The notes: generated by a model not told the origin, from the letters alone. 5,822 nt of DNA from Anaerolineae bacterium (GCA_020851855.1 JADZBY010000374.1:1-5822); one strand, 5' to 3'; shown: positions 1-5,558, counted from the first letter of the stretch. Program-made: numbers and translations.

Positions 1-359
1 GCGGCAACCAGCAGAAGATCGTGGTCAGCAAGTGGCTGGCCAGCAAACCGCGCGTGCTGATCATGGACGAGCCGACGCGCGGCATCGACGTGGGGGCCAA
101 GGCCGAGATTCACCGCCTGATGAGCGAACTGGCCGTGCGGCAGGGCATTGCCGTGATCATGATCAGCAGCGAGCTACCCGAAATCCTGGGCATGAGCGAC
201 CGCGTGCTGGTCATGCGCGAGGGCCGCATCAACGCCGAGTTCAGCCGCGACGAGGCGACCCAGGAACGCATCGCCGCCGCCATGATGGGGGCCGTGGGGC
301 CGAGCGCCCAGCCAGCCAGCGAGACGCTGCAGCCCGCCGAAGGAAACCGAAACCAATGA
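1..359 (+). CDS. Sugar ABC transporter ATP-binding protein, CUT2/RbsA type (C-terminal fragment)
   Basis: This is the 3' end of a gene whose 5' part lies outside the window; the reading frame enters at base 3 and stops at TGA 357-359, leaving about 118 residues. It begins inside the second nucleotide-binding domain, right at the signature loop GNQQK, the degenerate (S)GGNQQK form typical of RbsA, MglA, XylG and LsrA. Then come Walker B (VLIMDEP), the D-loop region TRGIDVGAK, and ISSELPEI where an ordinary ABC ATPase carries its switch histidine. Lack of that histidine in the second domain is normal for this family. The Ala/Pro-rich last 25 residues look like an ordinary tail. The protein would energise sugar import on the cytoplasmic face of the membrane. 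Its stop overlaps the next start (ATGA), so translation is probably coupled to the permease. Family is certain; substrate cannot be read from this piece. Confidence 0.93.
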   Translation, partial: GNQQKIVVSKWLASKPRVLIMDEPTRGIDVGAKAEIHRLMSELAVRQGIAVIMISSELPEILGMSDRVLVMREGRINAEFSRDEATQERIAAAMMGAVGPSAQPASETLQPAEGNRNQ

Positions 360-1372
360 CCGCAACATCTCAACCCATACCGGCGCAAGAAGTCCGTCCG
401 AGCGCGCCCGGCAGGCTGACGGGCCTGTTTAGCCAGGAAACCGTGCTCGCGGCGATCATCCTGGGCCTTGCCGTCATCGTCGGCGCGCTGAACTCGCGCT
501 TCCTGGACCCCGGCAACCTGCGCGACATCCTGTCCAATAGCTCGTACATCGCCGTGGCGGCCATCGGCATGACGATGGTCATCATCACCGGCAATATCGA
601 CATCTCGGTCGGCTCGATGATCGGCCTGCTGGCGACCATTTCGGGCACGCTGGCCGTCAACGCCGAGCCGAGCGGCTTCCCGCTGTGGCTGTCCTGGGTT
701 GTGCCGGTCATCGTCGGCGGCCTGATCGGCGCGGTGGTCGGCTTCCTGGTCGCCTACCTGCGCATCCCGGCCATCGTCGTCACGCTGGGCATGATGAGCA
801 TCCTCAAAGGCGGCCTGATCCTGTGGACCGGCGGCGCGTGGATTTACAACTTGCCGCCCGACTTCCAGATCGCGCAGAAGAACCTGTTCGGCATCCCGTC
901 GCCGGTGTATTTCATGGTCATCCTGACCATTCTGGCGGCGCTCTGGATGCGCTACAGCGCCACCGGGCGCGCCATTTACGCCGTGGGCGGCAACAAAGAG
1001 GCGGCGCGCCTGTCCGGCATCTCGCAGCGCGCCGTGCTGATGCAGGTGTTCATCATCAACGGCGTGATGGTCGGCATCTCGAGCATCCTGTTCGCCACGC
1101 AGTTCACGACCATTCAATCCACCGTGCCGCCGGGCCTGGAGATGTTCATCATCACCGCGTCCGTCGTCGGCGGGGTGAGCATCCTGGGCGGCGTGGGCAC
1201 GGTCATCGGCTCGACGCTGGGCGCGATCCTGATTCATGTCATCCCGTCGGCCATGACGTTCGCGAACATCTCCGCCTACTGGCGGCAGGCCGTGCAGGGC
1301 CTCTTGATCCTGATCACCGTGTTGCTTGACCTGGTGCGCCGCCGTCGTCAGGCGCAGGCCAGAAGGCTGTAG
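356..1372 (+). CDS. Sugar ABC transporter permease 1, RbsC/RhaP-like (short form)
   Basis: A 338-residue integral membrane protein of the BPD_transp_2 (RbsC/LsrC/RhaP) family, near the usual 320-340 residue length. A polar N-terminal tail of about 25 residues is followed by many hydrophobic segments. Family hallmarks are ITGNIDISVGS (about 78-87), the cytoplasmic coupling region RAIYAVGGNKEAARLSGI (about 205-222), and the glycine-rich VVGGVSILGG stretch (about 270-279) before the last membrane segments. The C-terminus is a basic Arg-rich tail. I chose ATG 356 because it overlaps the preceding TGA as ATGA, has AAGGA at 340-344, and matches the family's N-terminal length; the frame stays open upstream only as a shadow of the ATPase gene. 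It should form the membrane channel as a heterodimer with the next permease, powered by the ATPase encoded before it. Sugar specificity is not readable from the permease alone. Confidence 0.93.
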   Translation: MTATSQPIPAQEVRPSAPGRLTGLFSQETVLAAIILGLAVIVGALNSRFLDPGNLRDILSNSSYIAVAAIGMTMVIITGNIDISVGSMIGLLATISGTLAVNAEPSGFPLWLSWVVPVIVGGLIGAVVGFLVAYLRIPAIVVTLGMMSILKGGLILWTGGAWIYNLPPDFQIAQKNLFGIPSPVYFMVILTILAALWMRYSATGRAIYAVGGNKEAARLSGISQRAVLMQVFIINGVMVGISSILFATQFTTIQSTVPPGLEMFIITASVVGGVSILGGVGTVIGSTLGAILIHVIPSAMTFANISAYWRQAVQGLLILITVLLDLVRRRRQAQARRL

Positions 1373-1380
1373 AAGGTTGT
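1361..1380 (+). repeat. 10-bp tandem duplication that supplies the next ribosome binding site
   Basis: AGAAGGCTGT is followed directly by AGAAGGTTGT (9 of 10 identical). The first unit ends the permease 1 reading frame, giving the TAG at 1370-1372 across the unit boundary. The second unit provides AGAAGG (1371-1376), a Shine-Dalgarno sequence 6 nt before the GTG start at 1383. Confidence 0.6.
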
Positions 1381-1382
1381 AG

Positions 1383-2651
1383 GTGGCATCCGGCATGGAA
1401 CTCGCAACCGGGAAACCCAAAGAAGCCCGCTCGCTGACCAGCATCCCGCTGGTGCGCAGCCTGCTGAGCCAGGAAGGCGTGCTCCTGGTCATCACGCTCG
1501 TCGCCGTCGCCATCCTGTCGGCGCAAAACACGCGCTTCCTGACCACACGCAACATCACGCGCGAGGCGACGCTCGCCTTTGAAGTGGCCATCGTGGCCAT
1601 GCCCATGACCTTCATCATCATCACCGGCGGCATCGACCTGTCCGTCGGCTCGACGTTCGGCCTGGCTGCCATCGTGCTCGGCTTCCTGTGGCAGGATGGC
1701 GGCTGGCCGCTGGAACTGGCCATCCTGGGTGGGATCGCGACCGGCTTCATCTGTGGCCTGATCAACGGTCTGCTCATCGTGCGCGTTGGCGTGCCGCCCA
1801 TGATCACCACGCTGGCCACGCTGGCGCTGTACCGGGGCATGGCCACCGGCATCAGCGAGGCCCGTTCGGCGCGTGGCTTCCCGGACTGGTTTGTCCAGGT
1901 GGGGCGCAGCGGCATCGAGCTGCAATGGGGCACAGTGAGCGCCACACCGGCGGCTCAGCTGGCCATCGTCATCGGCGTGGCGCTGCTCTTCGGATTCCTG
2001 GGCTATTTCCTGTTCCGCAACCGCGCCCAGGGGAGTATGCGGGGCGGCGAGGCGGGGTTGGCCGGCGGCGCGAACGGCGCGCAACGGCTGATCACCCGGC
2101 TGATCGGCGGCGCTCTGTTGGCCTGGGTGCTCGTCTCGTTGTTCACTTCCGAGGCTGGCGGCCTGCGCCCGGCGGAGTTCGTGCCGACGCAGGTGTTGAT
2201 CATGATCGTCTTTTTCGTCATCGCCGCCATCTTGCTGTCGCGTACGACGTTCGGGCGCGCCTTGTACGCTATCGGCAACAACGAGACGGCGGCGCGCTTC
2301 GCCGGCATCCCGGTCGGGCGCTACAAGCTGATCATCTACACGCTGAGCGGCGTCGTGGCAGCTTTTGCCGCGTCGTTCTTCGTCTCGCGCTATACGACGA
2401 CGCGCTCGGACATGGGCACAGGCATGGAGCTTGACGCCATCGCCGCCGTGCTGCTGGGCGGCACGAGCATCCTGGGCGGTTCGGGCAGCATTCCGGGCAC
2501 GGTCCTGGGCCTGATCCTGATGCAGGTGCTCAAGAGCGGCCTGTTGCTCGCCGGGATCAAGGGCGACGCCACCATCGTGATGATCGGCCTGATCCTGATC
2601 GTATCGATCCTGGTCAATAACTTCATCCAGTCGCGTTTGCGACCGCGTTAA
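1383..2651 (+). CDS. Sugar ABC transporter permease 2, long form (XylH/GguB/RhaQ-like)
   Basis: A 422-residue polytopic membrane protein of the same family as the preceding permease. The N-terminal half carries LLSQEGVLL, NTRFLT and ITGGIDLSVGS (about 80-90), closely parallel to permease 1. The C-terminal half has YAIGNNETAARFAGI (about 295-309) and ELDAIAAVLLGGTSILGG (about 349-366), the best-conserved RbsC-family block. It is some 80 residues longer than permease 1 because of an extra stretch at about 189-266 holding two more hydrophobic segments and a Gly/Arg-rich loop. Long permeases such as XylH are of comparable size, so this is probably a subfamily trait. GTG 1383 is chosen because AGAAGG ends 6 nt before it; ATG 1395, preceded by GGTGG at 8 nt, would remove four residues and is also possible. 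Only 10 nt separate it from permease 1. The two would pair to form the translocation pore. Confidence 0.92.
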   Translation: MASGMELATGKPKEARSLTSIPLVRSLLSQEGVLLVITLVAVAILSAQNTRFLTTRNITREATLAFEVAIVAMPMTFIIITGGIDLSVGSTFGLAAIVLGFLWQDGGWPLELAILGGIATGFICGLINGLLIVRVGVPPMITTLATLALYRGMATGISEARSARGFPDWFVQVGRSGIELQWGTVSATPAAQLAIVIGVALLFGFLGYFLFRNRAQGSMRGGEAGLAGGANGAQRLITRLIGGALLAWVLVSLFTSEAGGLRPAEFVPTQVLIMIVFFVIAAILLSRTTFGRALYAIGNNETAARFAGIPVGRYKLIIYTLSGVVAAFAASFFVSRYTTTRSDMGTGMELDAIAAVLLGGTSILGGSGSIPGTVLGLILMQVLKSGLLLAGIKGDATIVMIGLILIVSILVNNFIQSRLRPR

Positions 2652-2688
2652 CCGTTCGTTACAAGGTGGCCAAGCTCTAAAGGGGGTG

Positions 2689-2745
2689 ATGCGCTGGCAG
2701 ATAGCCTATTGTCGTCGTCCTTCTGATGAGTGTCTTTCGCAGTAG
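2689..2745 (+). other. Possible 18-codon leader reading frame upstream of the binding-protein gene
   Basis: ATG 2689 follows the purine run AAAGGGGG and opens a reading frame for MRWQIAYCRRPSDECLSQ, ending at TAG 2743-2745. The stop falls inside the hairpin at 2739-2756. The spacing from the purine run to the ATG is short (about 2-5 nt), and the peptide has no pattern I recognise. This could be chance; it is listed because it sits in the only sizeable gap within the transporter cluster. Confidence 0.15.
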
Positions 2746-2756
2746 TGGCCTGCTGC
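2739..2756 (+). promoter_or_regulatory. Small hairpin ahead of the binding-protein gene
   Basis: GCAGTAG (2739-2745) can pair with CTGCTGC (2750-2756) around a TGGC loop: 7 pairs, one of them G-U. It ends 11 nt before the Shine-Dalgarno run. In sugar-transporter operons the binding protein is usually made in excess, and a 5' stem-loop can protect a processed 3' transcript; that role here is inference. I found no convincing -35/-10 pair in the 132-nt gap (2652-2783). Confidence 0.3.
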
Positions 2757-2767
2757 CTGAAAATGGC

Positions 2768-2777
2768 AAGGAGAAGG
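2768..2777 (+). promoter_or_regulatory. Strong Shine-Dalgarno sequence of the binding-protein gene
   Basis: AAGGAGAAGG lies 6 nt (counting from its last G) to 10 nt (counting from AAGGAG) before ATG 2784. It is the best ribosome binding site in the window. It decides the start: the in-frame GTG at 2730 would add 18 residues in front of a perfectly formed signal peptide. Confidence 0.75.
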
Positions 2778-2783
2778 TTTCAG

Positions 2784-3977
2784 ATGCTGAAGAGATCCGT
2801 TGCGTTTTTCGTTGTGCTCGCCCTGGTCCTGACCGGTTTTGCGATGAGCGCGACGCCCACCGCGGCCCAGGACGAAGAGCGCTGGGTGGGTGCGGATGAC
2901 CTGCCGACCAATGCGTTGGAGTGCCCTGGCGAAGCGCCAGCCACGCCCGATCCGAATGTGGAAGTGCCCCCCTATAACGGCGGCCAGGCGACCAACCCGC
3001 CCGACCTGAAGGGCCAGCCCATCACCCTCATCGATGTCCCCAAGCTGATCGGCATTGGCTACTTCGCGGCCACCACCAAGGGCCAGGCGGAAGCGGCTGA
3101 AGAGCTGGGCAACGTCACCGTGACGACCGACGGCCCGACCGAGGGCGACATCGTGCAGCAGATCGAGTTCATCGACCGCTATGTGACCCAGGGCGTCGAC
3201 GGCATCCTGTTCGCGTCGAATGACCCGGTCGCCATCTCCCCGGTCCTGCGCGATGCGCTGGCCCAGGGCATCCATGTCATCGGCTACGACGCCAACTCGG
3301 AGCCGGATGCGCGCGAGTGGTTCATCAACCAGGCCGAGTTCAACGGCATTGCCAAGGCCATGATGGACAGCGTGGTATCCGAGATCGGCCCCGAAGGCTC
3401 GTTCGCCATCGTGACCAGCTCCTTCACCGCCCCGAACCAGTCCCGCTGGGTCAGCGAGATGTGGGCCTACACGCAGAAGTGCTACCCCGACCTCAAGTTC
3501 CTTGAGACGGTGGAGTCCCAGGAAGACCAGCAGTTGGCCTTCCAGCAGACGCAGTCCCTGATCAACAAGTACGGCGCGGACATGGACGCCGTGCTGGGCC
3601 TGTCCAGCGTGGCGTTCCCTGGCGCGGCGGACGCGGTGCAGCAGGCCAGCCTGTGCTCGCCTGATGACGCCGAAGAGGGTGTGGCTGCGCCCAGCCCCGA
3701 AGAGGCTATCGCCATCGTCGGCATCTCGACGCCCAACAACATGAAGCCCTTCGTCAACAACGGCTGCGTTGAGAACGTCGTGCTGTGGAACCCGGTGGAC
3801 CTGGGCTACGCGGCTGTGTACGCGATGCGCGCCGTGGTCGACGGTGAGCTGACGCCTGAGTCGACCTCGCTGATGGCCGGTCGCCTGGGCGAGCTGAAGG
3901 TCGTCAACGGCAGCGAAATCCTGCTTGGCCTGCCGTTTGTGTACACCGACCAGAACATCAACGACTTCGACTTCTAA
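2784..3977 (+). CDS. Periplasmic-type sugar-binding protein, RhaS/LsrB family
   Basis: A 397-residue exported solute-binding protein (Peripla_BP_4 fold) that would deliver the ligand to the permeases encoded just upstream. Residues 1-28 are a signal peptide: MLKR, a hydrophobic core, then TAA|QDE as likely cleavage site; there is no lipobox cysteine. A Pro/Asp/Glu-rich segment (about 29-78) precedes the domain. The domain starts at ITLIDVPKLIGIGYF, with TDGPTEGDIVQQIEFI, YDANSEPDAREWFINQ and VTSSFTAPNQSRW following, and ends IVGISTPNNMKPFVNNG, VVLWNPVDLGYAAVY, AGRLGE and NINDFDF. LWNPVDLGY plus AGRLG resemble rhamnose-binding RhaS, while the overall framework is shared with the AI-2 receptor LsrB. 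Residues 292-308 form an acidic insert, and there are four cysteines (47, 233, 291, 328). Database labels such as 'autoinducer 2 ABC transporter substrate-binding protein' are likely; I favour rhamnose or a similar sugar. Family is sure, ligand is not. Confidence 0.93.
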   Translation: MLKRSVAFFVVLALVLTGFAMSATPTAAQDEERWVGADDLPTNALECPGEAPATPDPNVEVPPYNGGQATNPPDLKGQPITLIDVPKLIGIGYFAATTKGQAEAAEELGNVTVTTDGPTEGDIVQQIEFIDRYVTQGVDGILFASNDPVAISPVLRDALAQGIHVIGYDANSEPDAREWFINQAEFNGIAKAMMDSVVSEIGPEGSFAIVTSSFTAPNQSRWVSEMWAYTQKCYPDLKFLETVESQEDQQLAFQQTQSLINKYGADMDAVLGLSSVAFPGAADAVQQASLCSPDDAEEGVAAPSPEEAIAIVGISTPNNMKPFVNNGCVENVVLWNPVDLGYAAVYAMRAVVDGELTPESTSLMAGRLGELKVVNGSEILLGLPFVYTDQNINDFDF

Positions 3978-3980
3978 TCA

Positions 3981-4059
3981 CCTCACCCCCTGTCCCCCTC
4001 TCTATGACTGCCATCCCAGCGGGGACCCCGGCAGTCCTGGAGAGGGGTCGGGGGTGAGG
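3981..4059. repeat. 79-nt palindromic element immediately after the binding-protein gene
   Basis: The outer arms are perfect: CCTCACCCCC (3981-3990) against GGGGGTGAGG (4050-4059). Inside, CCCC and TCTC on the left meet GAGAGGGG on the right with small bulges. GACTGCC (4006-4012) then pairs with GGCAGTC (4030-4036) around a loop holding GGGGACCCC. The element starts 3 nt after the TAA. Its ends match those of the 111-bp elements at 5210-5443, though the interior differs. It could act as a transcript end or a 3' stabiliser, but no T-run follows, so it is not a classical intrinsic terminator. Confidence 0.75.
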
Positions 4060-4132
4060 CCAGGCCTTGCCTTCGCCGTTCTGGACCATGTCCGCCGTGC
4101 ATAGGGCATGACAGGCTCTGGATCGGCAAGGG

Positions 4133-4232
4133 TAGCCCCGCGCTGAAGCACGGGGCTAAAGCTACGAAGCCCTGCGGGCTAGAACACGCCTGCAGGGCTT
4201 CGTAGTTTTAGCCTGGACCTGAAGGTCCAGGC
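4133..4232. repeat. Cluster of three abutting hairpins (REP-like)
   Basis: Hairpin A (4133-4158) pairs TAGCCCCG with CGGGGCTA, with an inner GC/GC pair closing a TGAA loop. Hairpin B pairs 4155-4179 with 4188-4212: 25 pairs, two of them G-U on the plus strand, around an 8-nt loop TAGAACAC. Hairpin C pairs GCCTGGACC (4211-4219) with GGTCCAGGC (4224-4232), nine perfect pairs around TGAA. A and B share 4 nt and B and C share 2 nt, so they cannot all be fully extended at once. The layout resembles interspersed extragenic palindromic units, but I see no transposase or RAYT gene here. Confidence 0.75.
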
Positions 4233-4311
4233 CGTGCGATCCGCCCCTGTTGGGGAAAATCCATCAGCGCGGGGCCGACCATGCGGCAGCCCTGACCGCC
4301 TACCTTCCCGC

Positions 4312-4340
4312 TTGACACGTCCCTCATCCGCCGCCACAAT
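4312..4340 (+). promoter_or_regulatory. Predicted sigma-70-type promoter of xdhC
   Basis: TTGACA (4312-4317) is a perfect -35 hexamer. After exactly 17 nt comes CACAAT (4335-4340), which matches the -10 consensus at four of six positions, including the key second A and final T. Transcription would begin near 4347, giving a leader of about 40 nt before ATG 4388. The promoter makes xdhC independent of the transporter genes. Confidence 0.6.
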
Positions 4341-4387
4341 TCCCCTATCACGTCGATTTGGACACAGCCAGAGGACGACGAGGCCGC

Positions 4388-5203
4388 ATGGACGAAAAAG
4401 ATGTCTTCCGCGCCTTGCTTGAGGCGCGTGAAAAAGGGCTACCCGTAGCGCTGGCGACGGTCATCCGCACGCAGGGGTCTATGCCGCGCCATGCGGGCAG
4501 CAAGATGGTCGTTTATCCCGATGGGCGCATCGTTGGCACGGTGGGCGGCGGCGCGATGGAAGCGCGCGTCATCCAGGCCGCACAACACGCCCTGATCTCC
4601 GGCGAAGCGAGCGTGGCCGAGTACCGCCTGAACGACCTCGCCGACGGCGATCCGGGCGTATGTGGCGGCACGGCGGAGATCTTCATCGAGCCGGTGCTGG
4701 CGCGCCCGACCCTGGTGGTCATCGGCTGCGGCCATACGGGCAAAGCGCTGGCGGAACTGGCCAAGTGGCTCGACTTTCGCGTGCTCGTCAGCGACGACCG
4801 CGCCGAACTGTGCAGCCCGACGGCCATCCCGAACATGGATGGTTACATCGTCGCCGCGCCCGCCGATCTGGCCGGACAACTACCGCTCGGCCCGTTCACC
4901 TACGTCGCCGCCGTCACGCGCGGCATTGCCATCGACCTGGCGATGTTCCCGCCGCTTCTGGCCGCCGACTTGCCTTACCTGGGCGTCATCGGCAGCCGCC
5001 GCCGCTGGGCGCTTACGGTGAAGGAACTCGAAGCGCGCGGCTTCTCCCGAGACCAGTTGGCGCGCGTCCATGCGCCCATCGGCTTGGAGCTGAATGCGGA
5101 GACACCCCAGGAAATCGCGCTGAGCATCATGGCCGAGATCATCATGCTCCGGCGGGGCGGCACGGGCGCGCCGATGAAGTGGATCGGCGCGGCGGAAGAG
5201 TAG
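4388..5203 (+). CDS. xdhC: XdhC/CoxI family molybdenum-cofactor maturation protein
   Basis: A 271-residue two-domain protein. The N-terminal XdhC/CoxI domain shows GLPVALATVIRTQGSMPRHAGSKM (about 17-40), GTVGGGAMEA (50-59) and VCGGTAEIFIEP (91-102, with Cys92). The C-terminal Rossmann-like XdhC_C domain shows VVIGCGHTGKAL (GxGxxG at 113-118), then YLGVIGSRRR (197-206) and the closing HAPIGLELNAETPQEIALSIMAEII (about 228-252). Characterised XdhC binds molybdenum cofactor, promotes its sulfuration and hands it to xanthine dehydrogenase-type hydroxylases in the cytoplasm. ATG 4388 is preferred over the in-frame TTG 4358: it has GAGG 4 nt upstream and gives the family N-terminus. The usual TRGH motif reads TRGI here (Ile180). 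No molybdenum hydroxylase subunit or cofactor gene is in the window, so the client is unknown. Both neighbours have unrelated functions. Confidence 0.9.
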   Translation: MDEKDVFRALLEAREKGLPVALATVIRTQGSMPRHAGSKMVVYPDGRIVGTVGGGAMEARVIQAAQHALISGEASVAEYRLNDLADGDPGVCGGTAEIFIEPVLARPTLVVIGCGHTGKALAELAKWLDFRVLVSDDRAELCSPTAIPNMDGYIVAAPADLAGQLPLGPFTYVAAVTRGIAIDLAMFPPLLAADLPYLGVIGSRRRWALTVKELEARGFSRDQLARVHAPIGLELNAETPQEIALSIMAEIIMLRRGGTGAPMKWIGAAEE

Positions 5204-5209
5204 CGTTAG

Positions 5210-5320
5210 CCCTCACTCCCCCAAGCCCTCTCTCCCAGGGGGCGAGAAGGGAGAAGACCAAGATGGACGCTCTGCTTGTCTCCCCTCGCCATGAGGGAGA
5301 GGGGCCGGGGGTGAGGGTTC
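5210..5320. repeat. 111-bp palindromic element, copy 1 (MITE/REP-like)
   Basis: Ends CCCTCAC (5210-5216) and GTGAGGG (5311-5317) are inverted. The arms continue with C-rich and G-rich runs that pair with small bulges, and inner arms GGCGAG...GGGAGA and TCTCCCCTCGCC fold back again, leaving a loop around AAGATGGACGCTCTGC. It begins 6 nt after the xdhC stop. No transposase is present and no target-site duplication is evident. Confidence 0.85.
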
Positions 5321-5332
5321 TGCGGCGGACAT

Positions 5333-5443
5333 CCCTCACTCCCCCAACCCCTCTCTCCCAGGGAGCGAGAAGGGAGAAGACCAAGATGGACGCTCTGCTT
5401 GTCTCCCCTCGCCATGAGGGAGAGGGGCCGGGGGTGAGGGTTC
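5333..5443. repeat. 111-bp palindromic element, copy 2 (near-identical to copy 1)
   Basis: It repeats copy 1 in direct orientation with a 123-bp period, after a 12-nt spacer (5321-5332). Only two positions differ: G5225 becomes C5348 and G5241 becomes A5364 (109 of 111 identical). Terminal CCCTCAC is at 5333-5339 and GTGAGGG at 5434-5440. It lies 28 nt beyond the 3' end of the minus-strand tRNA gene. Confidence 0.87.
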
Positions 5444-5471
5444 CAGATGGCCCCGGTGCTCTCCGCTCTTG

Positions 5472-5543
5472 AGGTGGCGGCGGGAATCGAACCCGCGCGT
5501 AGTGATTTTGCAGACCACCGCGTTTCCACTTCGCCACACCACC
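5472..5543 (-). tRNA. tRNA-Cys (anticodon GCA)
   Basis: Read on the minus strand, the 72-nt sequence folds into a full cloverleaf. The acceptor stem is GGTGGTG/CGCCACC (one G-U pair). The D-stem is GCG/CGC with loop AAGTGGAAA. The anticodon stem GTGGT/ATCAC closes loop CTGCAAA, with GCA as anticodon. A 5-nt variable loop TACGC follows, then T-stem GCGGG/CCCGC with loop TTCGATT. The unpaired base after the acceptor is U73, the identity base of cysteine tRNAs. CCA is not encoded (the DNA continues TCAAGAG, starting with U73), so it must be added enzymatically. The gene begins 15 nt after the metX stop on the same strand and may be cut from the same transcript. I saw no T-rich terminator downstream. 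Confidence 0.96.
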
Positions 5544-5558
5544 CTGCTCCGAACGCTT

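Larger units (their letters stand above)
3978..4387. other. 410-nt intergenic region between the transporter and xdhC
   Basis: No credible gene lies here. It contains, in order, the 79-nt palindrome, a spacer with a weak long-range match (CCTTGCC 4065-4071 against GGCAAGG 4125-4131), the three-hairpin cluster, about 80 nt without recognisable signals, and the xdhC promoter and leader. Short reading frames that cross it carry no recognisable protein pattern. Confidence 0.7.

Noticed and set aside
110..1945. 611-codon open frame on the minus strand across both permease genes
   Set aside because: Its product has long stretches rich in Arg, Asp, His and Gln and no family pattern. The plus strand carries two clear, conserved permeases in operon order. 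Stops are rare in antisense frames of GC-rich genes.
1314..2084. 256-codon minus-strand frame opposite permease 2
   Set aside because: Same shadow effect: biased composition, no recognisable motif, fully overlapped by a conserved membrane protein gene.
2730..2783. Earlier GTG start (2730) for the binding protein
   Set aside because: It would place 18 residues including Arg-rich MARRR before a complete signal peptide. The strong AAGGAGAAGG run points to ATG 2784.
3981..4232. CRISPR-like repeats or intrinsic terminators in the transporter-xdhC gap
   Set aside because: The repeats are not regularly spaced identical units with spacers, and no hairpin is followed by a T-run, so neither label fits.
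4660..5472. 270-codon plus-strand frame overlapping xdhC and the repeats
   Set aside because: It runs out of frame over a well-conserved XdhC and then through the repeat pair; low-complexity Arg/Pro/Gly composition.
5210..5543. Integration site of a genomic island at tRNA-Cys
   Set aside because: No duplicated tRNA 3' end, integrase or cargo genes are seen. The neighbours are housekeeping genes, and the repeats do not resemble the tRNA sequence.
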